Below the pieces are notes generated by a model. The model searched no databases. It was given only the letters and a program-made list of their open reading frames with translations, and was not told the origin of the DNA. DNA of 64,000 nucleotides. It comes from Bradyrhizobium sp. U87765 SZCCT0048 (GTDB lineage Bacteria; Pseudomonadota; Alphaproteobacteria; Rhizobiales; Xanthobacteraceae). The stretch lies in NCBI RefSeq assembly GCF_018131225.1, contig NZ_JAFCMM010000004.1, positions 310,001-374,000 on the forward strand, read 5' to 3'. Below are positions 1 to 9,267 of the stretch, one piece after another. Within the stretch, counting starts at the first letter, position 1. Each line of letters begins with the position of its first letter. A program made the translations under genes and the position numbers.

Positions 1-582
1 CCGGTCTTTGCGGGCTATCTGAGCTACCTCCTGCACGCACTGATTCTGATTCCCTTGGCGATCTTACTCGGCCGCACATTGGCGATGGGGCGGGCGCTCG
101 GAAACTTTGCGGTTGCGCTCGGAATTCTGGCCGGGGTCGCGAAAGCGTTTGGTATCGTCCGCTGGCTGTTCCTGATGCCGGGTCTCGCCGTTGCCTATGT
201 CGATCCGGGCGCGAGCGGCGCCACCAAAGCCGCGATTGAGGTTGTTTACGTTTCCTTCAACGCCTTCGCTGGCGGGGTTGGTGAACTTTTAGGTGTCGGC
301 CTTTTCGCCGGCGTCTGGACCATCCTGGTTTCGATCGCCCTGCTGAGGCTAGGCGGCGGCGCCCGCATCATCGGCTGTGCCGGTTTTATTGCGGCGGCAG
401 GTCTGCTCTCCACGCTACCCTCGGTGATCGGGGTGGAATCATCGATCCTGCTGACGCTTTCGGGGATCTTCTGGCAGCTCTGGACGGCGGCGCTTGCGAT
501 TTGGCACCTGCGCGCACGCTCAGTGGAAAACATTGGGATCTCATCCGACGCGAGAGCGGCCGTCCGATCAAGCCGAGCCTGA
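1..582 (+). CDS. DUF4386-like integral membrane protein, 5' end outside window
   Basis: The reading frame is open from base 1, so the true start lies upstream; the TTG at 55 is only an internal codon. The 193 visible residues are almost wholly hydrophobic, with about five membrane-spanning stretches separated by short loops, and end in a short Arg/Ser-rich tail. The pattern resembles the DUF4386 family of multi-pass membrane proteins, whose function is unknown. That name rests on overall look rather than a diagnostic motif. The next gene starts 46 bases downstream on the same strand and may be cotranscribed. Confidence 0.6.
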   Translation, partial: PVFAGYLSYLLHALILIPLAILLGRTLAMGRALGNFAVALGILAGVAKAFGIVRWLFLMPGLAVAYVDPGASGATKAAIEVVYVSFNAFAGGVGELLGVGLFAGVWTILVSIALLRLGGGARIIGCAGFIAAAGLLSTLPSVIGVESSILLTLSGIFWQLWTAALAIWHLRARSVENIGISSDARAAVRSSRA

Positions 583-628
583 TCACGGCACAGGTGAACC
601 CCCATCGCGCGGACCGGGAGCTACTTTG

Positions 629-1564
629 ATGAACAGCCATGATCTGCATGTCGTGATCGGCCAGGGTCCGGTCGGCAAGGCCGTCGTCAGCTCGCTGTTG
701 CTGCAGGGCGCGCGGGTTCGGACCGTCACCCGCTCCTCTCGTTCTGCCCGCCATGCAGGCGTCGAGGTTCACGTCGGCGACGTCTCGCGGCGTGAGGACG
801 CCATATCGGCCTGCGCAGGGGCCACCGTGGTCTATCAATGCGCCGCGCCGCCCTATCAGAGCTGGTCCATGATGTTTCCGAAGCTGCAGGCGAGCGTTCT
901 GGAAGGGTCTGCGCGTGCCGGCGCGGTCCTCGTGGCCGCCGAGAACCTCTACGGATACGGCGTTGCCGGGACTCTGGATGAGAACCTTCCGCTCATCGCG
1001 ACAACGCGGAAGGGCAAGGTTCGTGCAGATCTCAGCCGGCAACTGATCGAGGCCCACCAACGCGGCGATGTGCGTACAGTGACTGGGCGTGCAGCCGACT
1101 TCCTCGGCCCCGGCGTGCGCCAATCGGCGTTTGGTGAGCGCGTGTGGCCGAACCTGTTAAAGGGCAAAGCGATTGGATGGTTCGGCAACGCCGACATGTT
1201 GCACAGCGTGACATATGTACCGGACTTCGCCCAAGCGCTGATCCGGCTCGGGCGGGAGGAGCGCGCCTGGGGCAGGGCATGGCACGTGCCGTCTCCACCG
1301 GCGCTAACGCCACGGGAGATCCTGACGCGGGCGGCGGAGATCGCTAACGCACCAGCGCCCAAGATCTGTCGGGTTCCCAGGTTCGTTCTCCGAACGATCG
1401 GCCTCTTCGCGCCTGCGGCGAGCGAGGTTATTGAAATGGCCTACTCCTATGAGGCGCCGTTCATCATCTCCGACAAGGCTTACACCGAAACGTTCGGCGT
1501 CCGCGCCACGGACTGGGACGACGCGCTCACGGCGACGCTGGAAAGCTGGCAGAACGCATCTTGA
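629..1564 (+). CDS. NAD(P)-binding extended SDR / epimerase-like protein
   Basis: Length is 311 residues. A GxGxxG dinucleotide-binding loop (G11, G13, G16) follows the first beta strand, and the rest matches the layout of atypical extended short-chain dehydrogenases (NAD-dependent epimerase/dehydratase class): an ENLYGYG segment near residue 110 and a GPGV turn near 155. The classical YxxxK pair is not evident, so catalysis is uncertain and the substrate unknown. The frame is open further upstream, but ATG 629 is chosen because GGGAG lies just before it and the Rossmann fold then begins at once. It converges with the Crp/Fnr gene 8 bases away. Confidence 0.8.
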   Translation: MNSHDLHVVIGQGPVGKAVVSSLLLQGARVRTVTRSSRSARHAGVEVHVGDVSRREDAISACAGATVVYQCAAPPYQSWSMMFPKLQASVLEGSARAGAVLVAAENLYGYGVAGTLDENLPLIATTRKGKVRADLSRQLIEAHQRGDVRTVTGRAADFLGPGVRQSAFGERVWPNLLKGKAIGWFGNADMLHSVTYVPDFAQALIRLGREERAWGRAWHVPSPPALTPREILTRAAEIANAPAPKICRVPRFVLRTIGLFAPAASEVIEMAYSYEAPFIISDKAYTETFGVRATDWDDALTATLESWQNAS

Positions 1565-1572
1565 CGCTCCGA

Positions 1573-2196
1573 TCACCGCTTAACGGGTAGCTTTTTGACG
1601 AGCCGCCCGCGGATGCGCGACAGGCTTTCCGGCGTGATTCCGAGATAGCTCGCAATGAGATATTGTGGCACACGCCGTGCCACCTCCGGCCTGGCGTTGA
1701 CAAACGTGCGGTAGCGCTCGTCAGGCGCAAGGGTGAGGAGACTGGTAGAGCGTCGCTGTGAGCCAACCAGTGCCGCCTCCACCATCAGCCGACCGAATCG
1801 CTCCATCGCATGGTCGGCGGCGTAGGCGGCGTAAAGTGCCCGGCGAGACAGACAGATCACCTCGGACGGTTCCAGCGCCTGCATCGACTGAGATGCGGGC
1901 GCTTGGGACAGGAAGCTCGATGCATCGGTGAAGACCTGGTCCTTGTCGAAAAACTGTCCGGTGCGCTCTTCACCGCTATCGCCGTCGAGAAAATAGTAGC
2001 GAACAAGCCCGGCTGACATGAAGTAGATGTGCTCAGCGATGTCCCCGACCCGGAGCAGATGGTCGCCTTTGGCAAGCACACGGAGTTCGCAGGCGTCCGC
2101 GATATCGTTCAGCGTCAGCTCGGACGGCGTCAAGGGTGCCACTGATCTGATGATCAGGTCGGAAAAGGCTGCAAATGCTGGATCCTTGGAACGCAT
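1573..2196 (-). CDS. Crp/Fnr family transcriptional regulator
   Basis: A 207-residue protein with an N-terminal cyclic-nucleotide-binding-like beta barrel (about residues 20-120; the stretch LRVGDIAEHIYFMSAGLVRYY is typical). A short C-terminal helix-turn-helix follows around QYLIASYLGITPESLSRIR. There is no Fnr-type cysteine cluster at the N terminus, so an iron-sulfur oxygen sensor is unlikely. The C-terminal HTH resembles that of small Crp-like regulators often found beside oxidoreductases, and the neighbouring SDR gene is a possible target (inference). It is transcribed towards the SDR gene, so the two do not share a promoter. Confidence 0.85.
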   Translation of the reverse strand: MRSKDPAFAAFSDLIIRSVAPLTPSELTLNDIADACELRVLAKGDHLLRVGDIAEHIYFMSAGLVRYYFLDGDSGEERTGQFFDKDQVFTDASSFLSQAPASQSMQALEPSEVICLSRRALYAAYAADHAMERFGRLMVEAALVGSQRRSTSLLTLAPDERYRTFVNARPEVARRVPQYLIASYLGITPESLSRIRGRLVKKLPVKR

Positions 2197-2306
2197 CCAG
2201 CGACTATACGCGATGCGGTGAATGCTGAAGTTCGCTTTGTGTTCGGTCGACCGTCAGCCCTTGAGACGATGTGACAGGCCTCATGATGCGCATGTGAGCA
2301 ACAAAG

Positions 2307-3194
2307 TCATTTATCCTTTACCGCCCGCGTGAGCAGCTCCCCGAGCAAGGGATTCGGAAAGCGGCGCTTCTGGGTGATCGCGTAGAATGTTTCGCTGAGG
2401 TTCGGGACCGGACAGACCTCCACGAGCAGGCCGGCGGCGAGTTCGTCGCGCACGACGATCGGCGGTACGAGAGCCAGACCGTCGCTGTCACGGGCGAGGA
2501 GCCGCAACATGGCCATGTCATCCACTTCGGCAAAAATGATCGGGCGCACGCCGGCGAGTTCGAGGATCCGATCGAACCCAACGCGAATTTCACTGTCGAG
2601 ACTCGGTAACAAGATGGGCTGCGACCGCAGGTCGTCCGGGAAGCGGAACGCGGTCGGTTCGGCGCGCGGGCGCCTTACCAGTGCGACCGGCTGCTGAGCG
2701 AGCAAATGGCTGCGAAGGTCGGAGCGCGCGTCGTGCTGCGGAGCGCTGTTGGCGAGCACGACATCGATCATATGCGCCTCAAGCTGGGCGAGGAGATCGC
2801 GCATGGTGCCTGAGCGGATAATCAACTCGACGTCGGCCCGGCCCACGAGTGGGCTCAGGAACTCCAGCTGGAAGTTTCGGGATAGCGTCGTCAACGCGCC
2901 CACCCGGAACGCCTGCCGCCGATCCACCGGCCGCCCTTTCATCGTGCTCACCAGCTCGTCTCCGGCCTGAAAGACGGTGTCGGCATAGTCGAGGGCGATC
3001 CGACCGGCCTCGGTGAGGATGAGACGCTTGCCGGATCGGTCGAACAGCGGATGGCCCAGCTGCAGCTCGAGCTTGCCGAGCTGCACCGAGAGGGCCGATT
3101 GCGAGAGATTTAGCCGATCGGCGGCGCGGGTAAGGCTGCCCTCATGCGCGATGGCCCAGAAATAGCGCAAGTGGTGATAGTTGAGGGTTGCCAT
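2307..3194 (-). CDS. LysR-type regulator, NhaR-like, divergent from the dab operon
   Basis: A 295-residue LysR protein. The winged helix is at residues 5-62 (LNYHHLRYFWAIAHEGSLTRAA, then SQSALSVQLGKLE), with a periplasmic-binding-like effector domain from about 90. The YHHLRYFW opening is the form seen in NhaR-like LysR proteins. The gene is divergent from dabB with 100 bases between start codons, the usual LysR arrangement, so it probably controls the dab operon. LysR genes next to dabAB are common in proteobacteria. The inducer cannot be read from sequence. Confidence 0.88.
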   Translation of the reverse strand: MATLNYHHLRYFWAIAHEGSLTRAADRLNLSQSALSVQLGKLELQLGHPLFDRSGKRLILTEAGRIALDYADTVFQAGDELVSTMKGRPVDRRQAFRVGALTTLSRNFQLEFLSPLVGRADVELIIRSGTMRDLLAQLEAHMIDVVLANSAPQHDARSDLRSHLLAQQPVALVRRPRAEPTAFRFPDDLRSQPILLPSLDSEIRVGFDRILELAGVRPIIFAEVDDMAMLRLLARDSDGLALVPPIVVRDELAAGLLVEVCPVPNLSETFYAITQKRRFPNPLLGELLTRAVKDK

Positions 3195-3239
3195 TGCATG
3201 ATTTTACAGAAACGAACGAAGTGCCGCAATCTTTGTATT

Positions 3240-3265
3240 ATTAAGAACCCGCATGTGGCGTTAAT
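3240..3265. promoter_or_regulatory. Candidate LysR operator between lysR and dabB
   Basis: An interrupted dyad ATTAA-N16-TTAAT lies in the 100-base gap between the divergent LysR and dabB starts, 30 bases before the dabB ATG. LysR proteins usually bind partly symmetric AT-rich sites in such gaps. This is the only clear symmetric element there. The arms are only five bases, so chance is not excluded. Confidence 0.35.
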
Positions 3266-3294
3266 TGATAGGTCGCTTCTCGCTGGAGACGACC

Positions 3295-4920
3295 ATGACG
3301 CCGAACCTGACCTGGTGCCTCGCTCTCGGACCATTCGCGCTCGCAGTCGCCGGATTGGCGACCGGAAGCGCCAAGTCGGGTCAGCGACAGGTCGGAGGGG
3401 GCGCCGCTTGGATCGCCGGCTTCGCCCTGGCGATGGCCGCAGCCGCGGGCCTCTGCGTCGCGGTCAACGGCCCCCTGGTGACAGGCACGGTGGGGTTCGC
3501 AGGTGTCGGCCTGGGATTCTACGTCGATACTCTGGCCGCGATCATGTTCGTGCTGGTCGCCTTCGTCGGCCTGATCGTCGTCCTGTATAGCCGCAACTAT
3601 CTCGACGGCGACCGCGGGCAGGCCCGCTTCACCAAGTGGCTGTGTCTGACCCTCGCGGCGGTGCTGCTGCTGATCGTCTCGGGCAATCTGTTCCAGTTCG
3701 CGCTGGCGTGGATCGCGACCAGCCTCGGGCTCAACAAGCTGCTGCTGTTCTATCCCGAGCGGCAGGCGGCCGTGCTCGCCGCGCGCAAGAAATTCCTCGC
3801 CAGCCGGCTCGGCGATCTCTGCCTGATCGCGGCGATGGTGCTGCTCCATCAGGCTTTCGGCAGTCTCGACTATGCGGTCCTGTTCGCGGGGGCGGAGGCG
3901 ATGCGCGTCGGCGGAGACATTCCCGCTGCCATCCATGCGGTCGCGGTACTGCTGGTGATCGCCGCGCTGCTCAAGTCGGCGCAGTTCCCGCTGCATGGCT
4001 GGCTCACCGAGGTGATGGAGACACCGACACCCGTGTCGGCGCTCCTCCACGCCGGCGTGATCAACGCCGGCGGCTTCCTCGTGCTGCGTTTCGCCGACGT
4101 CATTTCGCTCTCGTCGCCATCGATGGAGATCCTGGTCATCGTTGGCGGCGTTACCGCGCTGTTCGGATCGGTCGTCATGCTGACCCAGACCAGCGTCAAG
4201 GTTTCGCTGGCCTATTCGACCATCGCCCAGATGGGCTTCATGATGCTGCAATGCGGGCTCGGCGCGTTCGCCGCAGCGTTGCTGCACATCGTCGCTCACT
4301 CGCTCTACAAGGCCCACGCCTTCCTCTCGTCTGGCAGCGTCATCGACCTGGCGCGGGCGTCGTGGTCGCCGAGCCCCGGCGGTCAGCCGCACCCGGCCCG
4401 GATGGCGATGATCGTCGGCCTGGTCCTGGCCGCGGCTTTGGTCGTGGGGACGCTGTTCGGCGCGACGATCACCGCGCAACCCGGTGTGTTCGCCCTCGGC
4501 GCGGTGGTGATGCTGGGTCTCGCGCACCTCATAACCCAGGCCTTCGACGAGCGGCCAAGCCTCTATGTCGTCGGCCGGACGGCCGCGCTCGCACTGGTGG
4601 TGTCGCTCGCCTATTTCGGACTCCAATGGGCGGTGGAGCATGTGCTTGCCGGGTCCTTGCCCCCGGTGCAGGCGCTGCGCGGACCACTCGACCTCGTCAT
4701 CGTCGCCCTGGTCGTCCTGGCGTTCGCGGCGGTGACCGTCTTCCAGAGCGTCTTGCCGGGCAAGGCGGACGCCCCGCGCTGGCAGGCGGCCTACGTCCAC
4801 CTTGCCAACGGCCTCTACGTCAACACGCTCGCCAACCGGCTGGTGCTGCGGTTCTGGCCAAGCCCGCCGCCGCCGCCCGCGATCGTTCCTTCGACCCCTG
4901 TCAGCGGAGTTCCCTCATGA
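3295..4920 (+). CDS. dabB: DabB, proton-conducting membrane subunit of inorganic carbon transporter
   Basis: A 541-residue NuoL/MrpA-like membrane protein with about 14 hydrophobic segments. The conserved core of the proton-conducting antiporter family is present: LHGWLTEVMETPTPVSALLH around residues 234-253 and SLAYSTIAQMGFMM around 302-315. In the DAB system this subunit conducts cations and drives DabA-mediated CO2 hydration in the cytoplasm, accumulating bicarbonate. ATG 3295 is preferred over TTG 3265 because CTGGAGAC lies at the right distance. Its stop overlaps the dabA ATG (ATGA). Pairing with dabA rather than other Mrp or Nuo genes settles the assignment. Confidence 0.93.
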   Translation: MTPNLTWCLALGPFALAVAGLATGSAKSGQRQVGGGAAWIAGFALAMAAAAGLCVAVNGPLVTGTVGFAGVGLGFYVDTLAAIMFVLVAFVGLIVVLYSRNYLDGDRGQARFTKWLCLTLAAVLLLIVSGNLFQFALAWIATSLGLNKLLLFYPERQAAVLAARKKFLASRLGDLCLIAAMVLLHQAFGSLDYAVLFAGAEAMRVGGDIPAAIHAVAVLLVIAALLKSAQFPLHGWLTEVMETPTPVSALLHAGVINAGGFLVLRFADVISLSSPSMEILVIVGGVTALFGSVVMLTQTSVKVSLAYSTIAQMGFMMLQCGLGAFAAALLHIVAHSLYKAHAFLSSGSVIDLARASWSPSPGGQPHPARMAMIVGLVLAAALVVGTLFGATITAQPGVFALGAVVMLGLAHLITQAFDERPSLYVVGRTAALALVVSLAYFGLQWAVEHVLAGSLPPVQALRGPLDLVIVALVVLAFAAVTVFQSVLPGKADAPRWQAAYVHLANGLYVNTLANRLVLRFWPSPPPPPAIVPSTPVSGVPS

Positions 4921-7475
4921 GCCATGCCGTCGCCGCCGCGATCGACCCGCCGAGGCGGGCGCAAGATGCGGAGCCAGTGGCCAACCCGCCACGCCCGGCG
5001 ATCGACGCCGCCATCGACCGGGCGTGCAATAAGATCGCGCCGCTTTGGCCGCTCAAGCACTTCGTCGCGGTCAATCCGTTTCTCGGCTTCAGCGACCAGA
5101 GCTTTTCCTCGACGTGCGCGACGCTGCGCCGCGTCGCCGGCGTCGACATGCTGATGCCGCGTGCATTCTACCGAGAAGCGCTGGCGGCGGGACGGATCGA
5201 GGATCGCGACCTGAAGGCGGCGGTCGCCGCGACGTCCGGTCACGCAGCGCTGGCGAGCGACGACGCGGCGCTGCGCCGGTCGGCCGCAACAGACCCGGTG
5301 ACGAAGAGGCCAAAAGCAGTGGTTGCGACCGTCGCCGAGGTTCTCGACAGCCTGTCGGCGGGCGACCGCCAAGCCTCGCGCACTGCCTTCATGATCGACG
5401 AGATCTCGAAGTGGTGCGCGGCCTATTTCGACGAGGGTCAAGCCGCGTGGAAGCTGCCGTCGCGGGCGCTGCCGCCTTACGCCGCCTGGCGCGCGGCTAT
5501 GCAGTTCGACCGCAACCCCGAGACGATGGGAATCAAGGGCTTCCGCAAGGCCGTCGCCGCCATGCCGGACGACCCGCGCGAAGCGATCGCCGCAGTCGTG
5601 GGCGCGCTCGGCATCCCCGAGCGCGCGGTCGAGGATTACCTGCACCGCGCGCTGATCGATGTCGGCGGCTGGGCCGCCTATGCGCGATACCGCGTCTGGG
5701 ACAACTCGCTCTACGGGCGCGATGACGACACGCTGGTGCAGCTGTTGGCGATCCGGGTGGTGTGGGGCTATGCGCTGTTCCTCGAACGCGCCGACCCGGA
5801 TTTTAGGGCGGCATGGTCGAAGGCGATGGCAGAGGCCACCGCGCTGCCGGAGGACGAGCGCCTTGGCGACGATCCGGAGCTGGTCGTCGATCTGATGCTG
5901 CACGAAGCCTATGAGGCCGGGTATCAGCGCCAGTTACTGGCGCGGCTCGGGCAGCACCTCGCATCCCCCGTGCCCTCAAAGGCTGTGCGCAAGGCGTTCC
6001 AGGCGGCGTTCTGCATCGACGTGCGCTCCGAGGTCTATCGGCGCGCGCTCGAGACGGTCTGCCCCGACGCCGAGACGATCGGCTTCGCCGGCTTCTTCGG
6101 CTTCCCAATCGAATATGTGCCGATCGGCCGCGACACCGGCGGCGCGCAATGCCCGGTGCTGCTCAAACCCGCCTTCGTCGTCTGCGAGGCGGTCGCCGGT
6201 GCTTCCGAGCCCGAGGAGGCGGAGATCCTCAACCGGCGCCTGCTGCGCCGCCGCGCGGCGAAGGCGTGGAAGGCGTTCAAGCTCTCGGCGGTGTCTTCCT
6301 TCACCTATGTCGAGACGGCGGGGTTGCTGTTCGCCGGCAAGCTCGTCGGCGACAGCGCGCGCCTGACCCGGACGGTCAGCGACCCCAATACCGATGGCCT
6401 CGACGAGAGCGTCATCGATCGGGTGGGCCCGCGTCTAGATCCCCGCGCGGTGGCTGGCCGGCTCACCGGCTTCGACGACGCGCAGCGTGTCGCCATGGCC
6501 GAGGCCGTCCTGCGCGCGATGTCGATGACGCAAGACTTCGCGCGCCTGGTCCTGCTCACCGGGCACGGCAGCACGACCGTCAACAATCCCCATGCCTCGG
6601 GGCTCGATTGCGGCGCGTGCGGCGGCCACACCGGCGAGGCGAACGCACGGGTCGCCGCCGCCATCCTCAACGATCCGGGCGTGCGCAGAGGTCTCGCCGG
6701 CAAGGGAATCGATATCCCCGAGGACACCTGGTTCCTGGGCTGCCTGCACGATACGACCACCGACGAGGTCCACATCTTCGACGCGGACGATCTCCCCGCG
6801 TCCCACGCCGCCGATCTCGCCGCTCTGCGCAGGGCGCTGGCGAAGGCTTCGTCGCTGGCGCGCGCCGAACGCGCGCTGGGGCTCGGAATCGACAAGACCA
6901 GGGACGTTGATCGTGCGGTGAAGGCGCGTAGCCGCGACTGGGCGCAGGTCCGTCCCGAATGGGGGCTCGCGGGCAACGCCGCCTTCATCGCCGCGCCGCG
7001 GTCACGGACGCGCGGGCTCGATCTCGGCGGCCGCGCCTTCCTGCACGACTATGACTGGCGCAAGGACGACGGGTTCGGCGTGCTCGAACTGATCATGACC
7101 GCGCCGATGGTCGTCGCGAGCTGGATCAACCTGCAATATTACGGCTCGACCGTGAACAACCGCGCCTTCGGCAGCGGCAACAAGGTGCTGCACAACGTCG
7201 TCGGGCAGCTGGGGGTGCTGGAGGGCAACTCCGGTGACCTCAAGGTGGGATTGCCCTGGCAGTCGGTCCACGACGGCGAGCGCTTCGTGCATGAACCGCT
7301 GCGGCTCAACGTCTTCATCGCAGCCCCCGAAGACGCGCTGAATGGCGTCATCGAGAAGCACGCGGGCGTTCGTCATCTCGTCGACAACGGCTGGGTTCAC
7401 CTCTTCCGGCTGGCCGATGAAGGCCGGGTGATCCGCCGCTACGTCGGTGGGCTTCAATGGGAAGCCGCCGCATGA
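4917..7475 (+). CDS. dabA: DabA, zinc-dependent CO2 hydration subunit (UPF0753/DUF2309)
   Basis: An 852-residue protein of the DUF2309/UPF0753 family, which resembles a beta-carbonic anhydrase and works with DabB as an energy-coupled CO2 trap at the inner membrane. The zinc-site residues known from the family are all here: C366 and D368 (FCIDVRSE), H550 (TGHGSTT) and C565 (LDCGACGG), with the expected spacing of two and fifteen residues within each pair. The start is fixed by the 4-base overlap with dabB; the reading frame is open far upstream but that part shadows dabB. The stop overlaps the next gene by ATGA, so translation of dabB, dabA and cysD is probably coupled. Confidence 0.95.
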   Translation: MSHAVAAAIDPPRRAQDAEPVANPPRPAIDAAIDRACNKIAPLWPLKHFVAVNPFLGFSDQSFSSTCATLRRVAGVDMLMPRAFYREALAAGRIEDRDLKAAVAATSGHAALASDDAALRRSAATDPVTKRPKAVVATVAEVLDSLSAGDRQASRTAFMIDEISKWCAAYFDEGQAAWKLPSRALPPYAAWRAAMQFDRNPETMGIKGFRKAVAAMPDDPREAIAAVVGALGIPERAVEDYLHRALIDVGGWAAYARYRVWDNSLYGRDDDTLVQLLAIRVVWGYALFLERADPDFRAAWSKAMAEATALPEDERLGDDPELVVDLMLHEAYEAGYQRQLLARLGQHLASPVPSKAVRKAFQAAFCIDVRSEVYRRALETVCPDAETIGFAGFFGFPIEYVPIGRDTGGAQCPVLLKPAFVVCEAVAGASEPEEAEILNRRLLRRRAAKAWKAFKLSAVSSFTYVETAGLLFAGKLVGDSARLTRTVSDPNTDGLDESVIDRVGPRLDPRAVAGRLTGFDDAQRVAMAEAVLRAMSMTQDFARLVLLTGHGSTTVNNPHASGLDCGACGGHTGEANARVAAAILNDPGVRRGLAGKGIDIPEDTWFLGCLHDTTTDEVHIFDADDLPASHAADLAALRRALAKASSLARAERALGLGIDKTRDVDRAVKARSRDWAQVRPEWGLAGNAAFIAAPRSRTRGLDLGGRAFLHDYDWRKDDGFGVLELIMTAPMVVASWINLQYYGSTVNNRAFGSGNKVLHNVVGQLGVLEGNSGDLKVGLPWQSVHDGERFVHEPLRLNVFIAAPEDALNGVIEKHAGVRHLVDNGWVHLFRLADEGRVIRRYVGGLQWEAAA

Positions 7476-8377
7476 CCGCACGGCTGTCCCACCTCGCGCG
7501 ACTGGAATCGGAGGCGATCCACATCCTGCGCGAAGCCGTCGCCGAAGCGCGCAAGCCGGTGATGCTGTTCTCGGCCGGCAAGGACTCGACCGTGCTCGCT
7601 TACCTCGCCTTGCGCGCCTTCTTCCCGGGAAGGCCTCCGTTCCCGCTGCTCCACATCGACTCGACCTGGGAGTTCCAGTCGCTGCTCGACTTCCGCGACG
7701 GCTTCGCGCGAGAGCATCGCTTCGAGTTGATCGTCCACGCCAATGAGGCGGCGCGCGCCGCCGGTCTCAACCCGTTCGATCATGGCGATCGCTATACGTT
7801 GGAGATGCGCACCGAGCCGCTCAAGGCCGCGCTGGACCAGGGCGGCTATGACTTCGTCTTCGGCGGGGCGCGCCGCGACGAAGAGAAGTCGCGGGCCAAA
7901 GAGCGGGTGTTTTCCGTTCGGAGCGCCGGCCATGTCTGGGATCCGCGCCAACAGCGGCCCGAACTCTGGAACCTATACAACACCCGGCTCGGCAAGGATC
8001 AGTCGGCGCGGGTGTTCCCGCTCTCGAACTGGACCGAAACCGACGTCTGGACCTACGCGCTGACACACGACATCGCGCTGGCGCCGCTCTATTTCGCCGC
8101 GCCCCGGCCGGTTGTCGAGAGGGGCGGCGGGCTGATCGTCGTCGATGATGAGCCCCGCATGCGACTGCGGGCCGGCGAAACCGTCCAAACCAAGACCGTG
8201 CGTTTTCGGACGCTCGGCTGCTGGCCGGTGACGGCGGCGGTCGAATCCGACGCGGCCGACCTCCGCTCAGTCGTTCAGGAGACGTTGGCTGCCACGGGAT
8301 CGGAACGTCAGGGCCGGATCAGTGACGGCGAGGACGGCGGCTCGCTCGAACAGAAGAAGCGGGAGGGGTATTTCTAG
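7472..8377 (+). CDS. cysD: CysD-like sulfate adenylyltransferase small subunit (PP-loop), without CysN
   Basis: A 301-residue PP-loop ATP pyrophosphatase related to CysD, the subunit that forms adenosine 5'-phosphosulfate from ATP and sulfate. The PP-loop SAGKDS is at residues 34-39. FPLLHIDSTWEFQ, GGARRDEEKSRAKER and FPLSNWTETDVW match CysD, and length is normal. CysD normally needs the GTPase CysN, but none follows: the next gene is DUF6671. The start ATG overlaps the dabA stop. Sulfate activation is therefore uncertain, and a role tied to the carbon transporter is possible (inference). Confidence 0.85.
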   Translation: MTARLSHLARLESEAIHILREAVAEARKPVMLFSAGKDSTVLAYLALRAFFPGRPPFPLLHIDSTWEFQSLLDFRDGFAREHRFELIVHANEAARAAGLNPFDHGDRYTLEMRTEPLKAALDQGGYDFVFGGARRDEEKSRAKERVFSVRSAGHVWDPRQQRPELWNLYNTRLGKDQSARVFPLSNWTETDVWTYALTHDIALAPLYFAAPRPVVERGGGLIVVDDEPRMRLRAGETVQTKTVRFRTLGCWPVTAAVESDAADLRSVVQETLAATGSERQGRISDGEDGGSLEQKKREGYF

Positions 8378-8379
8378 TC

Positions 8380-9243
8380 ATGCCGGCCGCTCCGCGCCCC
8401 TACGACGATGAACTGGCGATGCTCGCGACGATGCACGCCAAGGAGCGGGTGATCGCGCCGCTGCTGGAACGATCGCTCGGCGTGCGCGTCAGGGTAAGCA
8501 GCGGCATCGATACTGACCGGTTTGGGACCTTCAGCCGGGACGTCGAGCGGACCGGCTCGCAGCTCGATGCCGCGCGGGCCAAGATCGCGGCGGCGTTCGC
8601 GGAAGCGCCCGACGCTCAGTTCGCGTTGGCCAGCGAAGGCAGTTTCGGCCCTCATCCTTACATCCCGTTCGCGCCGCTCGCCCGCGAGATCGTCGTCCTG
8701 GCCGATCGCGCGCGCGGGATTGAGCTCATCGGTCGTCATGCGAGCCTGACCACCAACTTCAGTCACGCGGTTGTTTCAGACTTGCCCAGCGCGCGCGCAT
8801 TTTGCGAGCGGGCCCAGTTCCCCGGTCATGGCGTGATCGTCATCGGCTGCATCGACGGTGAGCCGGCGCCTGGCCGCGCGCTCATCAAGGACATCGCCAG
8901 CGCGGCGGACCTCGACAACGCTGTGACTCAGACGATCGCGATGTGCGGCGCGGCCTTCGTCGAGACCGACATGCGAGCCCATCGCAACCCGACCCGCATG
9001 CGCGCCATCAAAGCCGCCACCCTCGATCTGGTCCGCCGGTTCCGCAGCAAGTGTCCCGTGTGCGCGGCGCCCGGATTCGCGGTAACCGAGCGGCTTTCCG
9101 GTCTGCCCTGTTCGTGGTGCGGCGGGCCAACTCTGGCGATCAAGGCGGACGTGCTTTCGTGCGAGGGCTGTGGTCATCGGATCGAGCGCCCCGTCGCAGC
9201 GACGACGGCGGACCCAGGTCAATGCGGCGATTGCAACCCCTGA
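8380..9243 (+). CDS. DUF6671 protein with four CxxC zinc-ribbon motifs
   Basis: A 287-residue protein. Residues 1-210 form a mixed alpha/beta domain I cannot assign to an enzyme class; the conserved HASLTTNFSHAV segment suggests a functional site. The C terminus holds four CxxC pairs (CPVC, CSWC, CEGC, CGDC), giving two probable zinc ribbons. This matches DUF6671, of unknown function. It begins 2 bases after the cysD stop and shares the dab operon, so it probably acts with the CysD-like protein or the transporter. The zinc ribbon might bind nucleic acid or a partner protein. Confidence 0.75.
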   Translation: MPAAPRPYDDELAMLATMHAKERVIAPLLERSLGVRVRVSSGIDTDRFGTFSRDVERTGSQLDAARAKIAAAFAEAPDAQFALASEGSFGPHPYIPFAPLAREIVVLADRARGIELIGRHASLTTNFSHAVVSDLPSARAFCERAQFPGHGVIVIGCIDGEPAPGRALIKDIASAADLDNAVTQTIAMCGAAFVETDMRAHRNPTRMRAIKAATLDLVRRFRSKCPVCAAPGFAVTERLSGLPCSWCGGPTLAIKADVLSCEGCGHRIERPVAATTADPGQCGDCNP

Positions 9244-9267
9244 GGTCAGTCGAGAGAGGAGGTCCAC

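Noticed and set aside
3241..4800. A 519-codon open frame on the minus strand
   Set aside because: Fully antisense to dabB, extremely rich in Arg, Gln and His, with no domain resemblance.
3636..4916. Upstream extension of the dabA frame over dabB
   Set aside because: This part is a shifted reading of dabB; the true dabA start is the ATG overlapping the dabB stop.
8380..9243. DUF6671 protein as a substitute for CysN
   Set aside because: There is no GTPase P-loop or EF-Tu-like motif; it is a zinc-ribbon protein.
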